A stretch of DNA of 64,000 nucleotides from Leptodactylus fallax (GCA_947044405.1 CAMRHE010000321.1:1550001-1614000), one strand, 5' to 3'; shown: positions 1 through 13,000, counted from the first letter of the stretch. Translations and numbers: made by a program. The notes: generated from the sequence alone by a model not told the origin.

Positions 1-109
1 CAAATGAAATATGTAGTTCAGTTATCATACTCATTACAGCTAACGTTTTGTAAAGGAAAATCTTAATCTTAACCACTTGCCGACCATCCGTTGACAATAT
101 TGCCAGGCC

Positions 110-817
110 CCTTTCCAATTGATGTCAGCCCAGGGGAGGTGACTAAAAATAAAAAAAATACTTATACTGACCCTTCCTGGGCTCAGCATCCTTTCCGGGG
201 CTCTTCCTTCCGTTGACTGAGGTCACGTAATGACGGCATCGTGCCCCAAGTGACTGCTGAGGCCCAATCACAGGCCCCAGCAGTGACGTCTGTGGCACGT
301 GACCTTAGTCGTCAGGCAGAAGAGAACCAAGGAAGATGCCGCTGACAGCAGGACAGAGCGAGGATGCCCAAGAGAGGTGAGGTAAGGTGACCCCAGAGTA
401 TAATAATAGCACCGGCTCTAGGGGGGGCACTTGAGAGCATATAATACTGTGTAGGGGCCACTGTGAAGCATATAATACTGTGTGGGGGCCACTGTGGATC
501 ATATAGTACTGTGGAGGCCACTGTAGAGCTTATAATACTGTGTGTCGGCCACTGTGAAGCATATTATACTGTGTGGGGGCCACTGTGGAGCATATTATAC
601 TGTCCCAGTATTGTTTACGTTCTGGGCACTTCGCTGCTCACTCACCATATTAATGATAAATGCAGTTGTTTGTACTACAGCTATATCCCTTTCAAGTATC
701 TGAGATTTTGCTGCAGTACCCATAACCGTCAATATCAAGAATTCACTCTAGGGAGGGGGTAGGGGGCTCCGGACAAAAGTTTGCACCAGGGCCCACAAGA
801 CTTTAGTTACACCACTG
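110..817 (+). mobile_element. hAT-like element remnant carrying the 31-bp minisatellite
   Basis: The right end reads agttacaccactg at 805-817, the complement of a hAT-type terminus (cagtggtgtaact), followed by a possible 8-bp duplication cctctgta. A matching left end was not found, so the copy is truncated or rearranged. The body (ggtgactaaaaataa block, CpG-rich centre, cccagagtataataatag, then the minisatellite) recurs near 2480-3430 and, in part, at 42263-42915 and 48620-49080. Confidence 0.4.
428..604 (+). repeat. Minisatellite, about 31-bp unit, six copies
   Basis: Tandem units of 29-31 bp with the core gccactgtggagcat followed by attatactgtgtgggg. The same unit recurs in arrays at 2812-3069, 16400-17046 (inverted), 42625-42808 and 48009-48612 (inverted). 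Open frames crossing it are artefacts of the repeat. Confidence 0.85.
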
Positions 818-1384
818 CCTCTGTATACAGCTATGGGCGCCATCATGATGCAGCTTTCAACTGAACCCCAGCAGTCATGTGATCTGCCAGGTGCTGGGAA
901 CTGCAGTCACGTTAGAAGGCAGTATTTCTCCTGTAAATGGGACTAATGTATCAAAGACATTGATAATGTGAGAATGTTATCACACCCACATCACTGGTTG
1001 TGGCCCCCCAGAGATACAAAATGATGAGACCTACATCAAAATTATCATAAAAATACAGGGAAAACTGTTTTAAAAAATTGTTTTAGAAACACTGTGCTAT
1101 TAAAACATTGTGCTATTAAAAAAAAGAAAAAACATGAATAATGTGAAAAAAAATTATGTTTGTCTTCCTTTTTGTTTACATTTTCAGAGGTATTAAAAAA
1201 AAAAAAGCAAAATAAAAATTATATAAAAATAATGTGTTTTGTATCACTGAAAATAGATGCACAAGTTATTTGAATATCCTGAACAAAAAAAGTTATAGCT
1301 TTCAAAATCACAAGCAGCAAAAAACAAAACAAAAATACATCTGGTCATGAACCAGGAAAAAGTCATGAAGTGGTTAAAAAGATA

Positions 1385-2345
1385 CACACGTGGACAAAAT
1401 TATTGGTACCCCTATCTGGAATCTCACAAAAGTAATAATATATAAAAATTCTATGAAAATGAACAAATGAAAGTCAGATATTGCTTTTCAACCATGCTTC
1501 AACAGAATTTTTAAAAAAAGAAAACTCATGAAACAGGCCTGGACAGAAATGATGGTACCCCTGAAAATAATTATAGGTGTCTACAATCTTGTAATTAGTC
1601 AGTGGGCCTGTATATAGGGCTACAGATACTCACTGTGCTGTTTGGTGACATGGTGAGTACCACACTCAACATGAACTAGAGGAAGCGAGGGAAAGAGTTG
1701 TCTCAGGAGCTTAGAAAGAAAATTCTAGACAAGCATGTTAAAGGTAAAGGTTATAAGACCATCTCCAAGCAGCTTGATGTTCCTGTGACTACAGTTGTAC
1801 ATATTATTCAGAAATTTAAGATCCATGGGACTGTAGCCAACCTCCCTGGATGTGACCGCAGGAGGAAAATTGATGAAAAATCAAAGAGGAGGATAATACG
1901 AATGGTAACAAAAGAGCCAGAAAAACTTCTAAAGAGCTTAAAGGTGAACTTCAAGCTCAAGGAACATCAATGTCAGATTGCACCATCCATTGTTGTTTGA
2001 GCCAAAGTGGACTTCATGGGAGACGACCAAGGAGGACACCATTGTTGAAAACAAATCATAAAAAAGCTAGACTGGAATTTTGTAAACTACATGTTGACAA
2101 GCCACAAAGCTTCTGGGAGAATGTTTGCTCATGAGGAGTGGGCCAAAATACCTTTTGAGAGGTGCAGAAGACTCATTGACAGTTACAGGAATCATTTGTC
2201 CACATGTGTAACAGCAAATGAATGGATATACAGTACTGTTTTAAATACTGAATGTTACAGGAAATGTGTGAATTTTAGGTAGTGTATAGAATACCTAGCA
2301 TTGTTGGCAAAGTATGAAATAAAGAAATTTAATTTTGACCACAAC
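1385..2345 (+). mobile_element. Truncated Tc1/mariner element (family A)
   Basis: The left terminus cacacgtggacaaaattatt follows a TA dinucleotide at 1383-1384. No complementary right terminus is present before the next repeat begins near 2346, so the copy is 3' truncated. It carries the transposase relic at 1671-2279. The encoded N-terminus resembles that of the Tc1 copy at 59903-61537, so the two are related lineages. Confidence 0.75.
1671..2279 (+). pseudogene. Tc1-like transposase, core deleted
   Basis: The frame opens at ATG 1671 but meets TAG at the third codon, then stays open to 2000. It encodes the N-terminal DNA-binding half of a Tc1 transposase: helix-turn-helix with GYKTISKQLDVP, then RRKIDEKSKRRIIRM. 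A frameshift follows. The text resumes with HKKARLEF and KPQSFWENV, then jumps at about 2125-2131 to the C-terminal HEEWAKIPFERCRRLIDSYR. The whole catalytic core (WSDET, DNDPKH and NPIE motifs) is missing, a deletion of roughly 500 bp compared with full-length relatives. The protein cannot be active. The start and order of segments are clear; the exact deletion ends are approximate. Confidence 0.85.
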
Positions 2346-3430
2346 CAAATCTGGAGGGGTACAGGGCCCACAGAAAGCTGGAGATGGACGGGCCCTGAAC
2401 CATCATGATAGTGGTCGGGGAAAGCCTGGTTCCCCGACTGCTATACATATTATTAATGGAAAGGGGCCTGGAATGTCGCTGGGGAGGTGACTAAAAATAA
2501 GAAATACTTATACTCACCTCTCCTGGGCATCTGACTGTCCTTAGCATCCTCTCCAGGGCTCTTCCAGGCTGTAACTGAGGTGAAGCACCCCAGACATCAC
2601 TGCCCAGGAGAAGGGAGGCAAGGTGAGTATAAGTGTTTGTTATTTTTCATCACTTTCCCTGGGCCTCTATTTATTATACTCTGGGATCTGAGGAGACCCC
2701 AGAGTATAATAATAGCCCCGAAGTGGAGAGCCAAACCTCACGATTAGTTGTCGAATTTTGTGGGGTTCACCTAAAGCGGTCCTAGGGGAGCTCTTGGTAG
2801 TATTTTATATTGTGTGGGGCCACTGTGGAGAGCAGATTATACCGTGTGGGGGCCACTGTAGAGCATATTATACTGTGTGGGGGCCACTGTTAAGCATATA
2901 ATACTGTGTAGGGCTACTGTGGAGTTTATAATACTAAGTAGAGGCCACTGTGGAGCATATTATACTATCTGGAGTCACTGTGGAGCATTTTATACTGCAT
3001 GGGGGTCACTGTGGAGCACATTATACTGTGTGGGGTCCACTGTGGAGCATATTACACTGTGTGGGGGCCCCTTCACTATTTACATCACATGTCATCTGTT
3101 TTAAAGCAGCCGTACGCTTTTATTACAGGCGGTAATAACATTGCATGGTAATTATAAAATACTGTGCAAAATAAATTGTGAAGGTACACGGCGCTCAAAA
3201 AAGCACCACAGTACCTTCAAACAGTTTTTCAGCAGGGGCCCCAGGTGTTGGACCCCCCACTGATCTCTTACATCTCTTAGACTGTTAGGACCCTGCAGAT
3301 CAGCTGTTTCTCACAGCATGCAGCTCTCAGTATTGTTTACATGCTGGGTGCTGTGCTGCTCACTCATCATATTCTTGATAACTGCAGTTGTGGGTACTAA
3401 AGCTGTATCCCTTTCAAGTATTTGAAATAG
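2346..3430 (+). mobile_element. Second copy of the minisatellite-bearing repeat family
   Basis: It shares blocks with 110-817: aggtgactaaaaataag, acttatactcacctctcc, agagtataataatag, the minisatellite, and a downstream block (3330-3430) matching 605-705. The part just after the array (about 3060-3150) also matches, inverted, the inside of the hAT element at 16203-17374. No clean termini or target duplication were found. Confidence 0.5.
2812..3069 (+). repeat. Minisatellite, about 31-bp unit, eight to nine copies
   Basis: Same unit as at 428-604 with substitutions between units. The last unit runs into a block ggggccccttcactattta that is also attached to the array in the hAT element at 16203-17374. 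Confidence 0.85.
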
Positions 3431-4908
3431 CTGTCAGGAATCCAAACACCACCCCGCATCCCCAGCCACATCCACTTCCATACTCACCTATCACACTAGT
3501 CTACAAAGAAATCAAATGACCCCAACATTCGCACACCCACACAAATAGCTGCCACCAATATATACCCAGACCACTCATACCTGCTCCCTCTGGCACCGCA
3601 CAGTAAACTTCTAGCTCACTGGCATACAAAAGGTAACAAAGCTAAACAGTTTTTCTCTGTTCTGGATTGTAGGGATGTCCTAGAGCCAGAGACAATCTTA
3701 TTAACTTTTAAGAGTTGATATACACAAGAAAAATACAATGCTTATGGTTACAAAAGAAAATGTGATAAAGATGTAATAAAAAAAGACATTCACACAAGCA
3801 AACAGTATACAGCATAAAATGGGTTACACAAAGCCTGGCTGGGGAGATCGGTGAAGAAAATAGACAGACTTTATGCTTGGTTGTATCTCCAGGTATCTAA
3901 CAAAAGGGTTTTGTCCATGACCAAATTTTGAGGAAACTCTTAACCCAGCACCCTTTTTGTGAACCTCCCACATGTGACCAGGGCTGGCGAACTACATGCA
4001 CCCAGTCAATAATAATATGACTTATTTTGTGGAATATGACACAACTCTGGATGAGTACTTCATATCGGCATGATATATCTGGCAAGTCATGCAGAATGGT
4101 TTTACTAATCCAGGAATACCAAACGTGAAGATGAAATTCCTTCAGGGAATACCTAATTTGTGGTGGTTTGTAAGGTCTAGGTGCTTGAGGCTAGTGAAGT
4201 GTCTGGGTACCCCAACCATATTCCTGTACACAGGTTATGGTTATAAAACATTAATTATGGCATTCATGCCTTTAAAGTCATATTTATTTTTGTTCCATAT
4301 ACAGAGTTTTGGACTTGGAATTCCAGGCGCCAACCATCTACCCGTGATGTCTTTTCTGCTCCCCACACAAAGCCATTTGGCTTCTTGGCATTTACTTGCA
4401 AATATGCTTGATTATCTACAATTAGTTTAACATTCTGGACCTAATTAGTTACCTGCATCCAGGGATCTGTATTGTGAATTAAATTAACATACTGTATACA
4501 GAAGATGTACACATACTTAAAACTACCATATATACAGTATATTTGAGGCACTCCACCATAGGTAATTTGTCAAGAGAAGTATTTGTTGATGCAAAAAATC
4601 AAATACAGGCAACATAGTACATACAATGGCACACATAGGTATGGCTATACAGTCAATCGATCATGTGACCTTCTTCAGTAGCATTTAGTTGTCTGGATGA
4701 AACTGTAGATATGTTTGGTATATATACGCATAACTATCAATTTGAATTCAAATGAGGTCCCGAAAGTGCCCCCAAGAGCGAAAAGAGAACAAACATAAAA
4801 CAAGGATAAACAAGCATAAATAAGGTAGTTGGAGTCTCTTCTGTAATATAAATAATAAAATATGTCTTATCAGAGTTAAAAACTTAGCAGTAAGCAGCAG
4901 GATATACA
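3431..4908. other. Intergenic, no gene recognised
   Basis: Only short, unconvincing frames occur, on both strands. No terminal repeats, tRNA or known coding motif was recognised. It ends at the left terminus of the Tc1 element at 4909. Confidence 0.6.
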
Positions 4909-5744
4909 CAGTGGGGAAAAAAGTATTTAGTCAGCCACCAATTGTGCAAGTTCTCCCACTTAAAAAGATGAAAGAGGCCTGTAATTGACATCATAGGTAG
5001 ACCTCAACTATGAGAGACAAAATGAGAAAACAAATCCAGAAAATCACATTGTCTGATTTTTTAAGAATTTATTTTCAAATTATGGTGGAAAATAAGTATT
5101 TGGAAACCTACAAACAAGCAAGATTTCTGGCTCTCACAGACCTGTAACTTCTTCTTTAAGAGGCTCCTCTGTCCTCCACTCATTACCTGTAGTAATGGCA
5201 CCTGTTTGACATTGTTATCAGTATAAAAGACACCTGTCCACAACCTCAAACAGTCACACTCCAAACTCCACTATGGTAAAGACCAAAGAGCTGTGGAAGG
5301 ACACCAGAAACAAAATTGTAGACCTGCACCAGGCTGGGAAGACTGAATCTGCAATAGGCAAGCAGCTTGGTGTGAAGAAATAAACTGTGGGAGCAATAAT
5401 TAGAAAATGGAAGACATACAAGACCACTGATAATCTCCCTCGATCAGGGGCTCCACGCAAGATCTCACCCCGTGGGGTCAAAATGATCACAAGAACGGTG
5501 AGCAAAAATCCCAAAACCACACGGGGGGGGGGACCTAGTGAATGACCTGCAGAAAGCTGGGACTAACGTAACAAAGACTACTGTCAGTAACACACTACGC
5601 CATCAGGGACTCTCTACTCCCTCTGCTTAAGCCAGTACATATCCGGGTCCGTCTGAAGTTTGCTAGAGAGCATTTGGATGTTCCAGAAGAGTATTGGGAG
5701 AATGTCATATGGTTAGATGAAACCAAAGTAGAACTGTTTGGTAG

Positions 5745-5885
<141 letters not shown>

Positions 5886-6424
5886 TAATGGAGACGGTCG
5901 CATAATTGTGAGCTCCCGTCTCCCCTGCCTTACCGCTCACCGAGGCTGCTAAATACGGGCTATATGGGGAAGAAGCTCCCTGTGAAAAAGCCTCCGGTGG
6001 TCCCAGCAGCTAGCGGGGGTCCCTCCACTATGGACCCGTTCCTCCAGTGGCAGCCCAGGGCCTCAGCACGGGTCCCGACAGCACTGGGGGACCGCACGCA
6101 CTGTCTCCCTCCCCCGCACTCCTGCTCTCCTCCACGAAGTCCCCTGTTGGCTGATTCCTCCTCAGCTCCTCCTGACCTGTCTCCCCGCTCCCCGGACCGA
6201 CGCTCCCTTCAGGATAGGCCTCGTGCGGCCGCCATCTTGGGGACTCCTCCCCTTGTGTTCCTGGTACCATCTACAGATGCATCGTGCAGGTATTGTCTGC
6301 TGCAGTCCTCCCCCCCACCTTCACAACTCAGCAGAACACTACTATGTCCCAGAGTGGCCGGGACCAATAAATTGGACTTTCCTCCCCCCTGGGGGCCCCC
6401 CCTGGCCCTGCGCCCCTGCCTACC

Positions 6425-7447
6425 ATGCCGTCTGTACACCTCCCTCTGGGTGCCCAAGGGGTGGCGGGGCCGGTGGCGGTGGAGAGCCCAGGGGGCACTC
6501 TGTCATCAGGTCCCACGCTGGTCCCCCACCCCCTTCCTCAATCTGTCCAAGAACCTCCCTTACAGTGGCAATCTATACTACAGCAATTGCCTACCAGGCA
6601 GGACTTTCAGCAAGACTTCAAACTTCTTATTGATGAGGTTAAACACACCTTTAAGCAAGAACTTGCCGTGGTGCGCGCTGACCTGCGCCAATTAGCTGTC
6701 AGAGTGGATACACTGGAGTCTTCCCAGGATGAGACCCGTTACTATGTCTCCCAAATGCATGATGTGGTCTCTACCCAGTCCAAGATTCTTAAAGCAACCA
6801 CTCGCCACCTAGAGGACCTGGACAACCGCGGTAGAAGGCACAACATCAGAGTCCGCAGCCTCCCGGAGGCCACGGGGGAGGAGGATTTAAAGGCTACCCT
6901 GGAGGCCATCTTTAACATGCTTTTGGGTAAGCCACCTGAACACCGCATCAAATTGGACAGAGCACATAGGGCCCTTCGTCCCAAAGGTGCTACCGTTGCA
7001 CCAAGGGACGTTATTTGCTGTGTGCAGGACTTTGAACTCAAAGAAGCTATTATGGCCCACGCCCGCTCTAACAAAGATTTTGACTTTGACGGTGCCAAAG
7101 TCCAGCTTTACCCTGACCTGTCCTGGATCACCTTGCAAAAACGGCGTTTGCTCCGACCTCTCCTTTCAACCCTAAGGGAACCTCAGCTTCAGTACCGGTG
7201 GGGCTTCCCTTTTGCTCTCATTGTCAGGAGAAATGGTCGCACTATCACTTTGAAATCTCACGCCGACCTGAAGGATTTCTGTGCTGCCCTGGATGTTCCC
7301 CTACCTACGCTTGAAGATTGGGATTCTGCTGCCCTCCCCCCCTCCGGCCCCGGTCTGGACTACTGTCCAGCCGAGAAGACGACGCCTGCCATATCTGGAC
7401 TCAGCATCTGGCGCTGGGTCATCCCATCTGTCATGCCGGGTTTGTAA
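6425..7447 (+). CDS. LINE ORF1 protein (L1 ORF1p-like RNA chaperone)
   Basis: The 340-residue frame matches the L1 ORF1p plan. The N-terminal third is proline-rich and disordered. Residues about 55-135 are charged and heptad-like, consistent with a trimerising coiled coil. The conserved link DNRGRRHNIRVRSLPE sits at about 136-151. An RNA-binding domain and C-terminal domain follow, ending near KDFCAALDVPLP. ORF1p coats the LINE RNA in the cytoplasm and has nucleic-acid chaperone activity. The true start may be upstream: another open frame from ATG 5964 encodes MGKKLPVKKPP and runs to 6695 in a different phase, so a frameshift near 6400-6600 may have split the gene. The core from about residue 50 on is uninterrupted. 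Confidence 0.78.
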   Translation: MPSVHLPLGAQGVAGPVAVESPGGTLSSGPTLVPHPLPQSVQEPPLQWQSILQQLPTRQDFQQDFKLLIDEVKHTFKQELAVVRADLRQLAVRVDTLESSQDETRYYVSQMHDVVSTQSKILKATTRHLEDLDNRGRRHNIRVRSLPEATGEEDLKATLEAIFNMLLGKPPEHRIKLDRAHRALRPKGATVAPRDVICCVQDFELKEAIMAHARSNKDFDFDGAKVQLYPDLSWITLQKRRLLRPLLSTLREPQLQYRWGFPFALIVRRNGRTITLKSHADLKDFCAALDVPLPTLEDWDSAALPPSGPGLDYCPAEKTTPAISGLSIWRWVIPSVMPGL

Positions 7448-7653
7448 TTTACCTTCCTTGTTTTACTTTTTGTCTTGTCTTTCCCCCTCCCCTCTCGTTA
7501 TTTTCTGTGTACTCCAGGTGTGGCCCTCACTCATCCTGACGAGACGTCGGCAAGCCTCCTGGACGAGACACTGCTCCCTCTGGGACTCTGCACCCTCATT
7601 GATTCCTTGTGGTAGGCCTTGTCCCCCTTGCGCCCCTCCCTTTATCCTGAGTT

Positions 7654-10600
7654 ATGGCTAAAATTGTATCCCTTAATGTTAAAGGCCTTAACTCCAATGT
7701 GAAGCGTAGGTTAGCCCTGACGGAACTGCGTGCCCTTAAGGCTGATATAGCATTTATCCAGGAGACCCATTTTGACAGCACCTGTAACTTTAACTTTGCC
7801 TTGCGTTTTTTCCCAACAATTTATTCGGCCACTCACTCTAAAAAGCGATCGGGGACTGCCATTCTTATCTCCTCATCATGCCCCCTGAAGGTCACTACCT
7901 CCGTCCTCGATCCGTTGGGGCGGTTTGTGATTCTCCACGGTAGGCTTGAGGGCCAGCCAATCACCCTCTGTAACCTCTACGCCCCTAATTCCTCTCAACC
8001 TGATTTACTTACTAACGTCCTTAATAAACTGGAAGCCTTACCCCCTGCTGCCATTTTTGTTGGAGGGGACTTTAACATGTCTTTTTCGGACTCTATGGAT
8101 TACCATTCCCTGTCAGGTACTTCCCGTCGCCTCTCCTGGCCTAGACTTTCAGCTCACTTCCGTTGCATAATCTGTCGGTATTCTCTCTATGACCTCTGGA
8201 GGATTAACTATCCGACTGACGTGTCTTACATGTTCTATTTGGCCCCTCATCAGACCCATTCCAGAATAGATTACTTTTTTGGGAATGCTCCGACTCTGCG
8301 CCTTCTTCAGGATGCCTCGATCGGCTCCATCACCTGGTCTGACCATGCGCCAATCTCCTTAGTATTGCGTGCTGGTTCGGTCCGCACCAGAATATGCCAT
8401 TGGCGACTTAATGAGAGTCTCCTTCAGAGGGCGCAGACTCGTGAGGAGCTCCGTACTCACCTAAAAACGTTTTTCGAACTTAATCTGGGATCTGTATCTT
8501 CCGTGGCGACGTTGTGGGAGGCCCATAAAGCTGTGTTGAGGGGACATTGTATTGCCTTGGGCACCCGGCTAAAACGGGACGCTAATGCACGGCTTGAGGA
8601 GCTTCGGCTCCATCTACAATATGCAGAAACTCGCATGGCGTCTAGCCCGTCACAGGCCCTCCTTAAAACCTTGATAGATCTTCGGGCCATGATTAGGGAG
8701 ACCCTTCTTCAAAAGACCACCAAGTTACTGCTTTACACCAGACAGCGGTACTATGATAGGGCCAAAAAACCCCATAAGCTTTTGGCTAGTCAACTACGAG
8801 ACCGAACGGAAAGGGGTTCGGCTTATGCGCTGCGGCGATCTGACGGGGTCGTTGTGTATGACCCTAGAGAGATTGCGCGTCTATTTCACGCCTTTTACTC
8901 AGACCTGTACTCCCTCCCATCGCACTTACCCCCTGATCCTTCGACGCGCTCAGCATTATTACAGGACTTCCTGTCTTCCTGTAATTTGCCTGTTCTTTCC
9001 CCCGAAGACCTTGCTCTTCTTAACAAACCTATCACAACGGACAAGGTCTCCCTAATGCTCCAGGAACTCCCTAATGGGAAATCGCCTGGCCCTGTTGGCC
9101 TCACCTACCTATACTACAAGGTATTTGGGGTGGAATTGATCCCGCATCTTGTTTCCCTATTCACGGCCTTTTTGTCGGGGGAACCAATCCCTGATTCTAT
9201 TTCACACTCTTTTCTCACCCTCATCCGAAACCTGATAAGGACCACCTTGATTGCAGGAATTACAGGCCCATATCACTTCTGAATACGGATCTCAAGCTGT
9301 TTACGAAGATTCTGGCGTATAGACTTAACATGTGCCTCCCCTCCCTGATCCATAAAGATCAAGTGGGCTTTGTACCTTGCCGCCAGGGGAGGTGATAATA
9401 CCAGGAGAACCATCGATCTTATAGACGTGGCATCTCGCTCTGGTTCCGAACTCTTGGTACTCAGCTTGGACGTGGAAAAGGCATTTGATCGTCTGGGATG
9501 GCCCTTTTTATTTGAGGCCCTGGCCACGTTTGGCTTTACGGGTCCCTTCTTGACACGATCAAGGGTCTTTACTCCTCCCCCGTCGGCCACTGTCAAGCTT
9601 CCTCAAACCTCGTCTCCCCCATTTCGTCTGCACAACGGCACTAGATAGGGTTGCCCTCTATCTCCTCTTCTTTTTGCACTCTGTATTGAGCCACTGGCGG
9701 TGGCCATCCGTCTGAGCCCCGATATTTCGGGGGTTCGTGTACGCAATCAAGAATTCAAGCTTTCCCTGTTCTCTGATGATATCCTCCTGACCCTTACTAA
9801 TCCCCATGTATCCCTTCCCAACCTCCATGGCCTCCTTTCCCGCTTTGGCTGTCTGTCTGGTTATAAGGTCAATACTTCAAAGACAGAGGCCCTACCTATT
9901 CGAATTCCCCCGTCTAGCTCGTCTGGCCTTCAGGCCGCCTTTCGGTATAGATGGCAGTCCTCCTCGCTAAAATACTTGGGCATATATTTAACTGGATCCT
10001 TTTCCCAATTATACCGGGCAAATTTCCCCTCCCTATTTAGACATATTAGGGCCCTCCTTACTAATTGGTTGGTACTGCCTCTGTCTCTCTTTGGCCGGAT
10101 CAACGCAGTAAAGATGACTATCCTGACTAAGCTGCTTTATTATTTTGAGACCCTCCCGGTCCCGGTGCCCTTTAGGGACCTCCGGGCGCTGCAGGGCTCA
10201 ATCCTCCGATTTGTTTGGGCTGGAGGGAGACACAGGCTTTCTAGGCAGCTTATGATGACCCCTAGGGAGAGAGGTGGCCTTTCGCTTCCCAATTTAGTTT
10301 TATACTACTGGGCGGCCCACCTACGCAGGGTCCCGGCTTGGTCCAATCTCCAGGCTTACTCTAAGTGGATGGAGTTCGAGAAGCTGTGGCTTGCTCCGCA
10401 ACATCCTAATTCCCTGCTTTGGACTGGTCCTCATTCTCCCCCCGGGAGTGCCTTGTTAGGCCCTATGGCACTCACGAGAGATATTTGGCGCACATGTGTA
10501 TCCCGTTTCCCCCTTTCCTCCTCGTGTTCCTCCATGACCACTTTCCTTCTTCACCCTAATTACCCGCCTGGACTCACTGGGCCGGTAGCGGGTCCTTGGC

Positions 10601-11580
10601 TGAGAGCGGGCCTTTTTCGGTACGTTGACATCATTGATTATAGGACCTGGGCTCTTTTACCATTTGCTGATCTCCAGTCCGGATGTGGCCTGCCCCGGTC
10701 CAGTGAGTTCACGTATATCCAGGTCTCCCATCTGGCCTCCTCTATTTTTCAAGGCCCCACAGCACCCATCCCTACGCTTTTTGAGAAACTTTGTAAAACG
10801 GGTGTTTTGAATCCCACCCCAGATGTTTTGCCCCAACATACCTATATGTCACGGTGGGAGACCTATTTGGGGACACCCATCTCGAGTAACGATTGGTCCC
10901 TCATATGGAGTAGAGCACCCAGAACTTCTAGATGTGTTACACAAAAAGAAAATATTTTTAAGATGTTGATGCAGTGGTATCATACCCAAGCTGCACTTCA
11001 CTCTTTCGACAAGAATGTCCCGGACAGCTGCTGGCGGTGTGACACCCGCCCCGCACATATTTTCCATCTCTTTTGGAACTGCCCCCTGCTCTAGCCTTAT
11101 TGGCGCCAGGTCCGGGGTCTCCTGGGAAGGGTCCTGGGTGTTAGCCTTTCCTTGTCCCCTAGGACTTACCTTCTCAACCCCCCCCCCCCCCCCAATATTT
11201 TGCACAGGCCCGCTCTCCAGCTCCTGTTGCTCCTCCTTACTTCCGCTAGATGCCTGATTGCTAAACACTGGCGGCATCCAGCCCCCCCGGCCCTGGAGGA
11301 GTTATATGCTAGGATTAAAGATGCGCGCTCCCTGGAGTACCTGACGGCCCTTCTTAATAACGAGGAGAGGTTCCACCTGATCTGGAAACCGTGGGATGAA
11401 TTTTGGGCAGTCCGGCCTCTCTGGCCTTTTTGGGGCCATTTTTGGCCAGTTTGTTTAAAGCTTTGTAATTTATTGAGAATGCTGAGTGATCCCCGTCTGG
11501 CCTATGTTTCAGTTACCTTCAGTTCTCTTATGTTTCTCGTATATTGTTATTCTCTCTGTATGACAAAACTTTTAAAATAA
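7654..11580 (+). pseudogene. LINE ORF2 polyprotein (endonuclease, reverse transcriptase), broken
   Basis: About 1,308 codons, one reading phase for most of the length. Residues 1-235 form an APE-type endonuclease: IQETH, GGDFN near residue 138, and SDHAPI near 229. The reverse transcriptase follows: NGKSPGP, YRPISLL, LDVEKAFDR, GCPLSPLLF and the catalytic FSDD at 9769-9780, where most L1-type enzymes have FADD. The C-terminus has a CWRC...H...C zinc knuckle at about 11027-11088. The enzyme would nick target DNA and copy its RNA there. Lesions: a shift near 9220 that exits the phase and ends at TGA 9280-9282, with the RT text continuing in another phase until a second shift near 9393; TAG at 9646-9648 before GCPLSP; TAG at 11092-11094. 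Both TAG codons look like former CAG. Confidence 0.92.
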
Positions 11581-12529
11581 ACAGTTGAAAAATAAAAAAA
11601 GGTACCAGGACGACTGACCCGTGTACATGAAAGAATGAATGGGGCCATGTATTGTGAGATTTTGAGTGCAAACCTCCTTCCATCAGCAAGGGCATTGAAG
11701 ATGAAACGTGGCTGGGTCTTTCAGCATGAAAATGATCCCAAGCACACCGCCAGGGCAACGAAGGAGTGGCTTCGTAAAAGCATTTCAAGTTCCTGGAGTG
11801 GCCTTGCCAGTCTCCAGATCTCAACCCTATAGAAAACCTTTGGAGGGAGTTGAAAGTCCATGTTGCCCAGCGACAGCCCCAAAACATCTCTGCTCTAGAG
11901 GAGATCTGCATGGAAGAATGGGCCAACATACCACCAACAGTGTGTGCCAACCTTGTGAAGACTTACAGAAAACGTTTAACCTCTGTCATTGCCAACAAAG
12001 GATATATAACAAAGTGTTGAGATGAACTTTTGTTATTGACCAAATACTTATTTTCCACCATAATTTCCAAATAAATTCTTTAAAAATCAGACAATGTGAT
12101 TTTCTGGATTTGTTTTCTAATTTTGTCTCTCATAGTTGAGGTCTACCTATGATGCCAATTACAGGCCTCTCTCGTCTTTTTAAGTGGGAGCACTTGCACA
12201 ATTGGTGGCTGACTAAATACTTTTTTTCCCCACTGTATAATGTTCATCCACTATCTTAATATATAACAAAGGGAACACAGAAATAATGGGGATTGGACCA
12301 TAATATTGCAAGTGTATATGTCATAGCTTGCATGTAAAGGAATGCGTCCCCCATGAGTTAAATCAGCCATTGTAGTGAATAATTATTAAAACACCGAAAT
12401 GGACCAAACTTTAGGAAGTGTCAAAATCTTGGACCTATAATGTAGTAGTATGGAGTATAAAGAGTACGAGGATTATTTTTATAATGGAACAAGTTGAGTA
12501 GTTGGAGGAGTAAACACACCATCTGATTG

Positions 12530-12592
12530 ATAACCCCATTGTGGGACTATTAAAAGACTATTATTATTATTATTATTACTATTATTATTATA
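12530..12592 (+). repeat. L2-like LINE 3' tail fragment
   Basis: The text ccattgtgggactattaaaa followed by an (att)n run closely matches the 3' end of the L2-like LINE at 26700-26748. Only the tail is left here. Confidence 0.55.
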
Positions 12593-12769
12593 ACAGATAT
12601 CAGTAGAATAGCTGTTTAAATTCTATACAGCGCTGAGAGATAGGTCTCAGACACCCAAAAGCCAGATCGACAGAAACCATACAAGGAATAAACTCTCCAC
12701 AATCAGAAACCTAATCAGAACCCACAATAAACTTACAAGGCAGATCAGAATCAAGAGGATAAATCAGGA

Positions 12770-13000
12770 AAGTGAACAACAAGGCCAATAGTCAGTTTAG
12801 AAAACCTCAAAGCCAAAATTAAGAGACAAATGATTTTCCAGTATCAAGCCAAGAGTCAGTTTCCTATAGATCATGTCAGAGCCAGAATCTGGAGATAAGT
12901 GGTTTTTCAGTATCAAGCCAAGGGTCAGTTCCTAGAGATCACATCAGAGACAGAATCAGGTGACAAGCTGTTTTCCAGTATCCAGTCAGAGGTCAGAATA
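12770..13000 (+). repeat. Tandem repeat, 68-69-bp unit, about three copies
   Basis: The block cagtatcaagccaag recurs at 12839 and 12908, and a variant at 12976, each followed by a similar gtcag...agatcat...cagaatc...gat text. A more diverged unit precedes them from about 12770. Confidence 0.72.

Larger units (their letters stand above)
73..1373. mobile_element. TTAA-flanked non-autonomous DNA element (piggyBac-like), itself nested
   Basis: The stretch is bounded by TTAA at 69-72 and 1374-1377. The inner ends are inverted: ccacttgccgacca at the left and, read on the minus strand, ccacttcatgac at the right. TTAA target duplications are typical of piggyBac and Kolobok elements. No transposase is visible. 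The left part contains a minisatellite-bearing hAT-like block; the right part is A/T-rich. The terminal match is short, so the class is an inference. Confidence 0.42.

Noticed and set aside
463..762. Open frame with repeated cysteine and tyrosine words
   Set aside because: It translates the 31-bp minisatellite. Equivalent frames at 2877-3135, 16299-16694 and 48007-48619 come from the other arrays.
6028..7138. Several minus-strand frames opposite LINE ORF1
   Set aside because: They are shadows of the GC-rich ORF1 and leader; no motifs.
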